Shown in pieces: positions 28,355 to 38,356 of a stretch of DNA of 64,000 bases. The position numbers and the translations under genes are program-made. Each line of letters begins with the position of its first letter. Within the stretch, counting starts at the first letter, position 1. Origin of the DNA: Rhodanobacter denitrificans (GTDB taxonomy: Bacteria; Pseudomonadota; Gammaproteobacteria; Xanthomonadales; Rhodanobacteraceae); NCBI GenBank assembly GCA_003241385.1, contig QFPO01000009.1, positions 58,616 through 122,615 on the forward strand, written 5' to 3'. The notes beneath the pieces were generated by a model, which was given only the letters and a program-made list of their open reading frames with translations, searched no databases and was not told where the DNA came from.

Positions 28355-28525
28355 CGGCGGCCGCCCCTTGCCCGGCCTCGTGACGGCCGTCCCCCCGACG
28401 GCGCGGCGCACTGTACCGGAACGGCGCCGCGCCCTGCGGTGCGCTGCGGCATCCTTCCGGCGCGCAGCGGATCGCCGCGCCGGCGGCAGCGCAGGACGCC
28501 TCGACGCGGCCGGAAGCCTCTGCCG

Positions 28526-28564
28526 CCTGCGACAGGTGTCGCAGGCACCCCTCGACACCTGTCG
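28526..28564. promoter_or_regulatory. Two dyad sites, candidate enhancer (UAS) for a sigma-54 activator
   Basis: Bases 28526-28545 form a 20-bp dyad: CCTGCGACA, 2-bp centre GG, TGTCGCAGG. Bases 28553-28564 form a second dyad, CGACA-CC-TGTCG. The centres are 23 bp apart, about two helical turns, and the pair lies roughly 125-160 bp upstream of the -24/-12 promoter, the usual place for an enhancer of a bacterial enhancer-binding protein. The obvious candidate binder is the AcoR-like regulator at 34730. Binding is inference. Confidence 0.55.
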
Positions 28565-28687
28565 CCGCTGTCGCTGCTGTCGCAGCGCGCGAGCTCTGCG
28601 GCATCGCACCACATGGCGAACCGAACCGGACACGCATCAGGTGCTTGCCATTCGCCGCTTCGCACCACGCACGGACCTGGCACGGCG

Positions 28688-28703
28688 TGGAACGGACCTT
28701 GCA
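28688..28703 (+). promoter_or_regulatory. Sigma-54 (-24/-12) promoter of the alcohol-oxidation operon
   Basis: TGGAACG-GACC-TTGCA matches the consensus TGGCACG-N4-TTGCA except for one base, with the essential GG and GC and exact spacing. It predicts a start site near 28714 and a leader of about 115 nt before the first gene. An activator of the sigma-54 class is encoded at 34730, beyond the end of the same gene group. Confidence 0.65.
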
Positions 28704-28829
28704 CTTATCAGCGCGTCAGCCGAACGGTGCCTTCGAGTGCCGCTCGCCGACCAAGACAAGCCGACGTTCGGATCGCGCCCTCGGGGCCGTCGAGAGCGTC
28801 GGCACACAAAAAAAACCGGGAGGACAATC

Positions 28830-29702
28830 ATGAGTTCGATCCAAAGGACGCCACACGCGTCCCGCCGCCATCTGGCCGTCCGCATCGCCTGCGTGCTGGC
28901 GCTGGTCCACACCGGCCATGCCGCCGCGCAGATCACCTTCGACGTGATCGGCCCGCACGAGTACGACCTGCCGGTCGATTTCGATCCGTTCAACGTGTTC
29001 GTGCAGTACGGCATGGTCCAGGAGGACGACCGCTTCTTCAATCGCGACGGCGACCGCATCGACGGCTCGGGCGCCCAGCGCATCGTCGGCATGTCCAAGT
29101 ACGTGCGCTTCTGGTCGCCGGAGTCCAACCGCAACATCGGCGTGGCCTGGGAAGTGATCGTGCCGGAAGTGGCGATCCGCAACCGCAGCCTCGCCGACGG
29201 CGACCGCCACGTCAGCGGCATCGGCGATCCGCTGACCGGCTTCGCGATCTGGTACAAGCCCAGCGCCAACGCGACGCTCGGCTTCCAGTCGTTCCTGCAG
29301 ATTCCGGTCGGCACCGACCGCGTCAGCGACACCAACTGGAAGAACCTCTCGAGCTTCTTCTGGGATTGGCGCATCGGCGAGAAGTTCGGCTGGACCGGCG
29401 ACGCCGGCATCGTCTACCAGACGCGGCGCGACGACGGCGCGCGGCCGGGCATGGTCTGGCACACCAACAACCGCTTCGGCTGGCGCGCGACCAAGCGGCT
29501 GGAGCCGTTCCTGGCGATCGACGCGGAGTACCTCGAATCGCGCGACGGCGCGCCGAGCGCGCACGTGGTCGACGCGGGCCCGGGCCTGATGTTCCACACC
29601 TTCGACAACCAGTCGATCACGCTGCGCTACTCGACCTCGGTCGACGGCCGCAATCACAGCGTCAACGACAGCTTCAACATCAAGTACGCCTACGTCTGGT
29701 AA
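28830..29702 (+). CDS. Putative outer membrane channel (phenol MetA-pathway-like transporter family)
   Basis: Secreted beta-rich protein of 290 residues. The ATG at 28830 follows a GGGAGGA site. The signal peptide ends near AAA-QITFDV, after a longer basic N-terminus. The mature part consists of alternating strands with aromatic ends (FNVFVQYGMV, YVRFWSP, FAIWYKP, FQSFLQIPVG) and a final INIKYAYVW-type strand ending in Trp, as expected for an outer membrane barrel. It resembles the transporters found with catabolic genes (MetA_deg type), which let hydrophobic substrates in. It is first in the operon with DUF1097, aldA, Rieske and PQQ dehydrogenase genes, so substrate uptake is the likely role. 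Confidence 0.65.
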   Translation: MSSIQRTPHASRRHLAVRIACVLALVHTGHAAAQITFDVIGPHEYDLPVDFDPFNVFVQYGMVQEDDRFFNRDGDRIDGSGAQRIVGMSKYVRFWSPESNRNIGVAWEVIVPEVAIRNRSLADGDRHVSGIGDPLTGFAIWYKPSANATLGFQSFLQIPVGTDRVSDTNWKNLSSFFWDWRIGEKFGWTGDAGIVYQTRRDDGARPGMVWHTNNRFGWRATKRLEPFLAIDAEYLESRDGAPSAHVVDAGPGLMFHTFDNQSITLRYSTSVDGRNHSVNDSFNIKYAYVW

Positions 29703-29783
29703 CCGGCGAACCGGCACGGGCCTGCGCAGCCGCACGCTGCGCAGGTTCGCGCGGCTCCTGATCCCTCAACGCAAGAGGCTGAC

Positions 29784-30263
29784 ATGAAACCTTTGATTGC
29801 TCTGGCCGTATCGATCGCCGTGCTGGTCGCGGTGTGGGTGTATCTGAGCATCGGCCTGCCGGCGCTCAAGCTGATTCCGTGGATCGGCTTCGTCGCCTGG
29901 GCGACCTTCTTCGCCGCCGGCGGCGGCACGGCCGCGATCGGACGCACGCTGCCGCCGGCGATCGCCGCGGTGCTGCTGACCGCACTGACGATGTTCGCGG
30001 TCGGCCACGCCGGCGGCGGGCTCGCGGCGCTGATCGTGCTGATCGCGGTCCTGGCGTTCGTGCTGGTCTTCATGGCCGGCCATCGCTTCCTGGCCTACAC
30101 GCCGGCCGCCTTCCTGGGCGCGGCGACCTACTTCGGCACCGGCGGCAAGATCGACGACAGCATCGGCTTCGTCATCGTGTCGTGGATCGTCGGCGTGGCC
30201 TTCGGCTACGTATCGGAGCGGTTCGGAGCCCGGCTCAGCAAGCCGGCCGCCGCGAACGGATAA
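29784..30263 (+). CDS. DUF1097 family inner membrane protein
   Basis: A 159-residue integral membrane protein with about five hydrophobic helices (residues 5-25, 28-48, 58-78, 80-100 and 112-150) and a short cytoplasmic tail. It fits the DUF1097 family, whose function is not established; relatives are often found near transport or catabolic genes for small organic compounds. It lies 81 bp after the outer membrane protein gene and 29 bp before aldA, in the same transcript. A role in uptake or efflux of an alcohol, aldehyde or acid intermediate is inference. Confidence 0.75.
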   Translation: MKPLIALAVSIAVLVAVWVYLSIGLPALKLIPWIGFVAWATFFAAGGGTAAIGRTLPPAIAAVLLTALTMFAVGHAGGGLAALIVLIAVLAFVLVFMAGHRFLAYTPAAFLGAATYFGTGGKIDDSIGFVIVSWIVGVAFGYVSERFGARLSKPAAANG

Positions 30264-30292
30264 CTGCAAGCACGTCTTCTCGAGGAAACGCA

Positions 30293-31729
30293 ATGACCAC
30301 CGAGTACACCAACTACATCGACGGCGCCTTCACCGCCCGCTCCGCGGCGACGCTGGAGGTGACCAATCCGGCGACCGGCGCGCTGCTGGCGCGGATTCCC
30401 GACAGCGACGCGGCCGCGGTCGACGCGGCGGTCGCCGCCGCCAAGCGCGCGCAGCCGGCCTGGGAGAAGCTGCCGGCGATCCAGCGCGCCGGCCATCTGC
30501 GCGCGATCGCGGCCAAGCTGCGCGAGCACCGCACCGAGCTGGCGCGCGTCATCGTGCGCGAGCAGGGCAAGGTGCAGGGCCTGGCCCAGGTCGAGGTCGA
30601 CTTCACCGCCGACTACATGGACTACATGGCCGAGTGGGCGCGCCGTCTCGAGGGCGAGGTGCTGACCAGCGACCGTCCGAACGAGAGCATCTTCCTGCTG
30701 CGCAAGCCGGTCGGCGTCGTCGCCGGCATCCTGCCGTGGAACTTCCCGTTCTTCCTGATCGCACGCAAGATGGCGCCGGCACTGGTGACCGGCAACACGA
30801 TCGTCGTCAAGCCCAGCGAGGAAACGCCGATCAATGCCTACGAGTTCGCCAAACTGGTCGCCGAGACCGACCTGCCGGCGGGCGTGTTCAACCTGGTCGG
30901 CGGCCGCGGCGCGACCGCCGGCGACGCGCTGGTCTCGCATCAGGACGTCAATCTGATCACGTTCACCGGCTCGGTCGCGACCGGCAGCCGCATCATGCAG
31001 ACCGCCGGCAAGAACCTCACGCGCGTCAATCTGGAGCTCGGCGGCAAGGCCCCGGCGATCGTGCTGGCCGACGCGGACCTCGATCTGGCGGCCAAGGCCA
31101 TTTACGATTCGCGCGTGATCAACACCGGACAGGTCTGCAACTGCGCCGAGCGCGTCTACGTCGAACGCAGCGTGCACGACGCCTTCGTCGAGCGCATGAC
31201 CGCGCTGTTCAAGGGCACCCGCTACGGCGATCCCTCGGTCGACGCCGACCTGCACATGGGTCCGCTGGTCAACCGGATCGGCCTGGAGAAGGTCGAGGCG
31301 CTGGTCGAGCAGGCCAAGCGCGACGGCGCCACCGTGGTCGTCGGCGGCAAGCGGGCCGACCTCGGCCAGGGCTTCCACTACGAGCCGACCCTGATCACCG
31401 GCGCACGCGCCGAGATGGACATCATGCGCAAGGAGATCTTCGGACCGGTGCTGCCGATCCAGGCGGTCGACAGCCTCGAGGAGGCGATCGAACTGGCCAA
31501 CGATTCGGACTACGGCCTGACCTCCTCGATCTTCACCCGCAACATCAACTCGGCGATGAAAGCCGTCCGCGAGCTGCGCTTCGGCGAGACCTACATCAAC
31601 CGCGAACACTTCGAGGCGATGCAGGGCTTCCACGCCGGCCGCAAGAAATCGGGTATCGGCGGCGCGGACGGCAAGCACGGCCTGTACGAGTTCACCGAAA
31701 CCCACGTGGTCTATCTGCAGACGCCCTGA
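30293..31729 (+). CDS. aldA: Aldehyde dehydrogenase, lactaldehyde/glycolaldehyde type (AldA-like)
   Basis: Cytoplasmic NAD-dependent aldehyde dehydrogenase. The ATG at 30293 follows GAGGAAACG and gives 478 residues, the same as E. coli AldA (479), to which it is very similar along its length: FTADYMDYMAEWARR, ILPWNFPFFLIARKMAPAL, LELGGKAPAIV with the catalytic Glu, NTGQVCNCAERVYV with the catalytic Cys, and SGIGGADGKHGLYE. AldA oxidises L-lactaldehyde to L-lactate and glycolaldehyde to glycolate. Here it would oxidise the aldehyde made by the PQQ enzyme encoded two genes downstream. Confidence 0.9.
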   Translation: MTTEYTNYIDGAFTARSAATLEVTNPATGALLARIPDSDAAAVDAAVAAAKRAQPAWEKLPAIQRAGHLRAIAAKLREHRTELARVIVREQGKVQGLAQVEVDFTADYMDYMAEWARRLEGEVLTSDRPNESIFLLRKPVGVVAGILPWNFPFFLIARKMAPALVTGNTIVVKPSEETPINAYEFAKLVAETDLPAGVFNLVGGRGATAGDALVSHQDVNLITFTGSVATGSRIMQTAGKNLTRVNLELGGKAPAIVLADADLDLAAKAIYDSRVINTGQVCNCAERVYVERSVHDAFVERMTALFKGTRYGDPSVDADLHMGPLVNRIGLEKVEALVEQAKRDGATVVVGGKRADLGQGFHYEPTLITGARAEMDIMRKEIFGPVLPIQAVDSLEEAIELANDSDYGLTSSIFTRNINSAMKAVRELRFGETYINREHFEAMQGFHAGRKKSGIGGADGKHGLYEFTETHVVYLQTP

Positions 31730-31820
31730 CCACGCCCTGCCACCCCCAGCCCCAACGAACCACCGGCCCCACGCGCGCCGTCCGTCCCGCGGACGGCCGC
31801 CAGGCACCGCGAGAAACTGC

Positions 31821-32414
31821 ATGACCGACAAGACCTCACCGTGCGCGTGTGCGTGCGCGACCCACGACCCGGCCCGCCGCAGCGTGCTGACCGGCGCCCT
31901 CGCCCTGGCCCTGGCCCCGCTCGGCGCACCCGCGCTCGCGCAGGCGCCGGGCCGCAGTCAGAAGCCCGAACCGGGCGACCGCCTGGCCTACATGATGGGC
32001 GACAAGAAGGATCAGGAGATCAAGCCCGGCGACCTCGTCACCGGCGCGGCGCCGACGCTGGCCTATCCGCTCGATCCGGCCTCCGGCAAGGTGCTGGTCT
32101 CGCGGGTCAACCTGCTGACCGTGGTCAAGCTCAAGGCCGAGGACCTCAAGCCGGCCAGCCAGAAGAACGCCGCCGACGGCATCGTCGCGTTCTCGGCGAT
32201 CTGCACGCACTACGGCTGCCCGATCACGACGCTGCACCCGAGCCAGAGCCAGATCGTCTGCAACTGCCACGGGTCGGTGTTCAACGCGGCCGATCGCGGC
32301 GTGGTCACCAACGGGCCGGCCGTGCGCCGGCTCGCGATGCTGCCGCTGGCGATCCAGGACGGGGCGCTGGTCGTGGCAGGCAAGTTCGACGGCCCGCTCG
32401 GGCCACCGACGTGA
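31821..32414 (+). CDS. Tat-exported Rieske [2Fe-2S] protein
   Basis: A 197-residue protein with an N-terminal twin-arginine signal (ARRSVLTGALAL) and no other membrane helix, so it is exported folded to the periplasm, perhaps anchored by its uncleaved signal. The Rieske cluster is complete: box 1 CTHYGC (residues 128-133) and box 2 CNCHGS (147-152), including the two extra cysteines that form the disulfide in high-potential bc1-type Rieske proteins. No cytochrome b or c1 gene is nearby. It lies between aldA and the PQQ dehydrogenase gene, suggesting it accepts electrons from that enzyme; this is inference. Confidence 0.88.
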   Translation: MTDKTSPCACACATHDPARRSVLTGALALALAPLGAPALAQAPGRSQKPEPGDRLAYMMGDKKDQEIKPGDLVTGAAPTLAYPLDPASGKVLVSRVNLLTVVKLKAEDLKPASQKNAADGIVAFSAICTHYGCPITTLHPSQSQIVCNCHGSVFNAADRGVVTNGPAVRRLAMLPLAIQDGALVVAGKFDGPLGPPT

Positions 32415-32482
32415 CCGGCGCGGCATGCGCCGTGCCGGTCCATAACCACAAGAAACCTACGAGACACCGGGAGGAGACATCC

Positions 32483-34210
32483 ATGAAGCTGCAAACGATC
32501 GTCGTCGCACTGACCGCGGCACTCGCCTCGGGCATCGGCGCCGCCGCCGAGTACAAGCCGGTCACCGCCGCGCGCCTGGCCAATCCGGAGCCGGAGAACT
32601 GGCTGCTGACCAAGGGCAACTACGCCGGCTGGAGCTACAGCACGCTCAACCAGATCACCACGTCCAACGTCACCAAGCTGCGTCCGGTCTGGTCGGCCGC
32701 GACCGGCGTCAACTCCGGCCACGAAGCGCCGGCCATCGTCAACGGCGAGTACATGTTCGTCGCCACGCCGCACAACCACGTCTTCGCGTACAACGCCAAG
32801 ACCGGTCAGCCGCTGTGGCACTTCCAGCGCGAAGTGCCCGAGGGCATCGGTGCGCTCCACCGCACCAACCGCGGCGTCGCGCTGTGGAACGACAAGGTCT
32901 ACGTCGGCAGCGTCGACTGCATGCTGAGCGCGCTCGACGCCAAGACCGGCAAGCTGATCTGGGAAGCGCAGGTCTGCGACTGGGAGACCGAGAGCGCCTA
33001 CATCACCTCGGCCCCGCTGGTCGTCAAGGGCAAGGTCATGATCGGCCCGTCCGGCGGCGAGTTCGGCGTGCGCGGCTTCCTCAAGGCGTTCGACGCCGAG
33101 ACCGGCAAGCTGGCCTGGACGCGCTACAGCGTGCCGGCCCCGGGCGAGCCCGGCTCGGAAACCTGGCCGCAGACCGGCGAGTGGAAGGACGCGTGGAAGA
33201 ACGGCGGCGGCACGATGTGGATGCCCGGCAACTACGACGTCAAGAACGACGTGATCTACTGGGGCGTCGGCAACGGCGCGCCGTGGCTCGGCGACCAGCG
33301 CCCCGGCGACAACCTGTACCTGGCCTCGGTGCTCTCGCTCAATCCGGCCAACGGCAACATCATCAGCCACTACCAGTATCACTGGAACGACTCGTGGGAC
33401 TGGGCCGGCATGAACGCGCCGACCCTGGTCGAGTTCGATCGCGGCGGCAAGAAGGTCAGCGGCCTGATCAGCGCGCAGCGCAACGGCCGTCTGTACTGGC
33501 TGGACCGTGACGCCAAGGGCAAGATCACCTACAACAAGTCCGAGCCGTACGTGACCAATACGGTCTTCACGAGCATCGACCCGAAGACCGGCCGCCCGAC
33601 CTACGACGAGAACGCCAAGCCGGCCACCGGCAAGACGCGCACCTACTGCCCGAGCCTGTGGGGCGGCAAGGACTGGCCGTACGAGGCGTACAACCCGCAG
33701 ACCGGGATGCTCTACATCCCGTACAACGACAACCACTGCCTGACCCTGACCGGCATGATCCAGGAGCGCATTCCGGGCCAGTGGTCGGCCGGCGTGGACA
33801 TCAACCGCCTCGATCTTTCGGTCAAGGAAGGCTTCGACCACATCGGCGGCATCCAGGCCTGGGACGTCAACACCGGCAAGGAAGTGTGGCGCGAGAAGTA
33901 TCCGCACTCGTGGAACTGGGGCTCGATCCTGACCACGGCCGGCGGCGTGCTGTTCGCCGGCGGCACCAACGACCGCATGTTCCGCGCCTACGACGCCAAG
34001 AGCGGCAAGCTGCTGTGGGAGTTCCCGACCCCCTCGGGCATCATCTCGCCGCCCTCGACGTTCTCGATCGACGGCAAGCAGTACGTCGCGATCGTGTCCG
34101 GCTACGGCGTCGACGCCCAGTGGATCCAGGGCAAGATGCACACGCTGGCCGGCTGGGACGAGAAGGTCCCGGAAGGCGGTTCGGTCTGGGTGTTCGCGCT
34201 CGGCGACTGA
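32483..34210 (+). CDS. Periplasmic PQQ-dependent alcohol dehydrogenase (methanol/ethanol family, no vicinal disulfide)
   Basis: Eight-bladed propeller quinoprotein of 575 residues with a signal peptide ending near GAAAEY; the ATG at 32483 follows GGGAGGAG. Repeated tryptophan-docking motifs (AYNAKTGQPLWHF, ALDAKTGKLIWE, AWDVNTGKEVWRE) are clear. By comparison with MxaF, the metal ligands are Glu193 (SGGEFGV) and Asn264 (GVGNGAPW) and the catalytic base is Asp306 (SWDWAGMN). Ala308 occupies the position that is Asp in lanthanide enzymes, so a calcium enzyme is predicted. The usual adjacent Cys-Cys is absent: the site reads IGALHRTNRG, and the four cysteines are scattered. There is no cytochrome domain. 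The substrate is unknown; a short alcohol or diol is likely. Confidence 0.88.
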   Translation: MKLQTIVVALTAALASGIGAAAEYKPVTAARLANPEPENWLLTKGNYAGWSYSTLNQITTSNVTKLRPVWSAATGVNSGHEAPAIVNGEYMFVATPHNHVFAYNAKTGQPLWHFQREVPEGIGALHRTNRGVALWNDKVYVGSVDCMLSALDAKTGKLIWEAQVCDWETESAYITSAPLVVKGKVMIGPSGGEFGVRGFLKAFDAETGKLAWTRYSVPAPGEPGSETWPQTGEWKDAWKNGGGTMWMPGNYDVKNDVIYWGVGNGAPWLGDQRPGDNLYLASVLSLNPANGNIISHYQYHWNDSWDWAGMNAPTLVEFDRGGKKVSGLISAQRNGRLYWLDRDAKGKITYNKSEPYVTNTVFTSIDPKTGRPTYDENAKPATGKTRTYCPSLWGGKDWPYEAYNPQTGMLYIPYNDNHCLTLTGMIQERIPGQWSAGVDINRLDLSVKEGFDHIGGIQAWDVNTGKEVWREKYPHSWNWGSILTTAGGVLFAGGTNDRMFRAYDAKSGKLLWEFPTPSGIISPPSTFSIDGKQYVAIVSGYGVDAQWIQGKMHTLAGWDEKVPEGGSVWVFALGD

Positions 34211-34258
34211 GCCATCGTTTCAAGACGGCGGCCATGCGGCCGCCGTCGCTTCACTTCG

Positions 34259-34292
34259 ATCCGCGCCGTCGGCATGAGGCGCGGATTTTTTT
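34259..34292 (+). terminator. Rho-independent terminator of the alcohol-oxidation operon
   Basis: A perfect 9-bp stem, ATCCGCGCC/GGCGCGGAT, with a 10-nt loop, is followed at once by a run of seven T. It lies 49 bp after the PQQ dehydrogenase stop codon and closes the operon that starts at 28830. Confidence 0.85.
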
Positions 34293-34317
34293 GTTCTGGT
34301 CTGCCGTATCGACGGCA

Positions 34318-34484
34318 CACACAGGTGACAAACGTATCAGGACATGGGTAACACCCTCGGATCGAGGTCGATCGGGGAAACACCATGCCTAGGACGGAGC
34401 ACCTGCATGTCACGACGTCGCGAGTTTCTGGCGCTGGCTGCGAGCCAGAGCGTGCCGCTGAGCGAGCTGTGCCGCCGGTTCGAC
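34318..34484 (+). mobile_element. Decayed IS481-family fragment (one end plus transposase N-terminus)
   Basis: The stretch from about 34318 (AGGTGACAAACG... AGGACATGGGTAAC) resembles the terminal sequence typical of IS481-family elements, which carry repeated GTTACCCATGTCCT-like motifs. From the ATG at 34407 the translation REFLALAASQSVPLSELCRRFD matches the helix-turn-helix start of IS481 transposases, after which the similarity stops (the usual GISRKTGYKWL does not follow). No DDE domain or second end is present. It is a remnant and cannot transpose. The family assignment is from memory of the pattern. Confidence 0.5.
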
Positions 34485-34729
34485 CGACCTCGGGCCCGCA
34501 CCGGAACAGCCGGGCGCAACGGCAGTTGCCCCCAGCGAGCCTGCGCAGGCCGGACACTGAACAATGAACTCGCGACCCGATACGCGTCGCTCTTGACGTC
34601 ACGGCGGAGAAAGACGAAACGAGCCGGCATCGTCATGACGGCCAAGGCCGGACGATCCGGCGAGCCCGCTCAGGCACTCCGCTCCCGTCAGGAGCGGGGC
34701 GCGATCCACTCGACGCGCCGGCGGCGCGA

Positions 34730-36718
<1,989 letters not shown>

Positions 36719-36819
36719 CGGGTTACCTCCTGCGTATCCGCCCGCCTTCAGCATGCGGCGGCGTTCGTTGTAGGGGGCCGGCATCACCGGGCCGGCGGCG
36801 CGGGCGCCGCGTGCACACC

Positions 36820-36840
36820 GCCGCCGGAACTTCCGGCGGC
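36820..36840. repeat. 21-bp perfect dyad upstream of the AcoR-like gene
   Basis: GCCGCCGGAA-C-TTCCGGCGGC is a perfect inverted repeat in the 177-bp gap between the lutB stop and the AcoR-like start. There is no T-run beside it on either strand, so it is not a typical intrinsic terminator. It could be an operator or a transcript-end hairpin. Confidence 0.4.
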
Positions 36841-36895
36841 ATTCCGATCCTCGTCCCTGTCGGCGCGGTATCCCCGGCGCCGGCGCAAGCCACGC

Positions 36896-38356
36896 TCATG
36901 TCCCGCGCGATGTCCGCTCGGCCCGCCGCTGCGCCAGCTGCTCGCGCAGCGAGCGCCGCGCCGGCCGCAGCGGCGCGCGCGACCGGGTCCATCCTGCCTG
37001 GTTGCGGGGGGCCAGACCGCGCAGACGGGGCGCGATCCATGCAAAAAGACGATACAGCGCGGGGTGCGCGTAGAGCAGCCGCCAGCCTTTCCAGGCCAGC
37101 GTCTCGCCGATCGTACGCGCTGCGCCCTGCCCCTTCAACGCGGGCGCGACCGCGCCGGACGGAGCCTCGTGCCGCGCCGCCTCGCGCAGGCGCATCAGCA
37201 TGTCCGGAATCGGGATCCGCACCGGGCAGACCTCGCCGCAGGCGCCGCAGAGGCTGGAGGCGGTCGGCAGATCGCGCGTGGAGGCCAGGCCGAGCAGGTG
37301 CGGCTCGATGATCGCGCCGATCGGGCCGGGATAGGTCGTGCCGTACGAGAGGCCGCCGACGCGCGCATAGACCGGGCAGTGGTTCATGCAGGCGCCGCAG
37401 CGGATGCACTGCAGCGTCGCGCGGAAGCGCTCGTCGCGATAGGCCTGGGTGCGCCCGTTGTCGAGCAGGATCAGATGCACCTCGCGCGGGCCGTCCTTCT
37501 CCCCGGAGCGGCGCGGGCCGGAAATCACGTTGAGATAGGTCGTCACGGCCTGGCCGGTCGCCGAGCGCGTCAGCAGTGCGAACAGCGGCACGACGTGCTC
37601 GAGCTTCTCGACGACCTTCTCCAGGCCGGTGATCGCGATGTGCACGTCGGGCACGGTCGTGCTCATGCGGCCGTTGCCCTCGTTCTCGACCAGCACCAGC
37701 GAGCCGGTTTCGGCGACCAGGAAGTTGACGCCGGAGACGCCGATCGGCGTGTCGCGGAACAGGTTGCGCAGCGCCTGGCGGCCGATCGCGATCAGCTCGT
37801 TGACGTCCTCGGTGTACGGCGCGCCGTCGATGCGGTCGGCGAAGATCCGCGCGACATCCTCCTTGGTCTTGTGGATCGCCGGCATGATGATGTGGCTGGG
37901 CCGGTCGTCGTCGAGCTGCAGGATGTACTCGCCCATGTCGGTCTCGACGCACTCGACACCGGCCTCGGCCATGCGGTGGTTGAGCTCGATCTCCTCGCTG
38001 ACCATCGACTTGCCCTTGACCATGCGCGTGGCGCCGTGGCTGCGCGCGATCGACAGGAAGATCCGGTTGGCGTCCTCGGCGTTCTCGGCCCAGTGCACGC
38101 GGATGCCGTTGGCGGTGAGATTGGCTTCCAGCTGCTCGAGCAGGTCCGGCAGCCGGGCCAGCGCATGCTGCCGCACGCACTCGCCGAGCCCGCGCAGCCG
38201 CTCGAACGCATCGGCGTCCGGAAACTGCACGCTGCGCTTGTCCATCAGGAAATCCATCGCGCCGCGGAAGCTGCGGCGCAGCACCGGATCGGCCAGCACG
38301 AGGCGGGCGTTGTCCTTGAACGCGGTCGGATCGGCGACCGGACGCGTCGCGCTCAT
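36896..38356 (-). CDS. lutB: L-lactate dehydrogenase complex iron-sulfur protein LutB
   Basis: Iron-sulfur subunit of the LutABC (LldEFG) complex that oxidises L-lactate to pyruvate at the cytoplasmic membrane. The N-terminal LUD domain (about residues 60-300, including KGKSMVSEEIELN and the ETDMGEYI block) is followed by two [4Fe-4S] motifs, CIRCGACMNHCP and CGACGEVCPV, and a C-terminal DUF3390-like tail. The ATG at 38356 overlaps the lutC stop by 4 bp and gives 486 residues, as usual. The tail after about residue 430 is Arg/Ala-rich. It is the last gene of a lutA-lutC-lutB operon read leftwards. Confidence 0.94.
   Translation of the reverse strand: MSATRPVADPTAFKDNARLVLADPVLRRSFRGAMDFLMDKRSVQFPDADAFERLRGLGECVRQHALARLPDLLEQLEANLTANGIRVHWAENAEDANRIFLSIARSHGATRMVKGKSMVSEEIELNHRMAEAGVECVETDMGEYILQLDDDRPSHIIMPAIHKTKEDVARIFADRIDGAPYTEDVNELIAIGRQALRNLFRDTPIGVSGVNFLVAETGSLVLVENEGNGRMSTTVPDVHIAITGLEKVVEKLEHVVPLFALLTRSATGQAVTTYLNVISGPRRSGEKDGPREVHLILLDNGRTQAYRDERFRATLQCIRCGACMNHCPVYARVGGLSYGTTYPGPIGAIIEPHLLGLASTRDLPTASSLCGACGEVCPVRIPIPDMLMRLREAARHEAPSGAVAPALKGQGAARTIGETLAWKGWRLLYAHPALYRLFAWIAPRLRGLAPRNQAGWTRSRAPLRPARRSLREQLAQRRAERTSRGT

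Larger units (their letters stand above)
28355..28829. other. 475-bp divergent regulatory region
   Basis: No credible gene. It separates the GT1 gene (minus) from the alcohol-oxidation operon (plus). It contains palindromic dyads at 28526-28564, further TGTCGC half-sites at 28569-28574 and 28578-28583, a sigma-54-type promoter at 28688-28703, and a strong ribosome binding site (CGGGAGGA) just before 28830. Confidence 0.75.
34211..34729. other. 519-bp gap holding a terminator and an IS481 remnant
   Basis: Directly after the PQQ dehydrogenase stop there is a 10-bp hairpin without a T-run (34224-34247), then an intrinsic terminator (34259-34292). An IS481-like end and a broken transposase start follow (34318-34484). 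The rest (34485-34729) shows nothing convincing. I looked for a pqqA-type small peptide and found none. Confidence 0.7.

Noticed and set aside
34293..34729. Search for a pqqA-type precursor peptide near the PQQ dehydrogenase
   Set aside because: No short frame with the conserved Glu and Tyr spacing was found; PQQ synthesis genes must be elsewhere.
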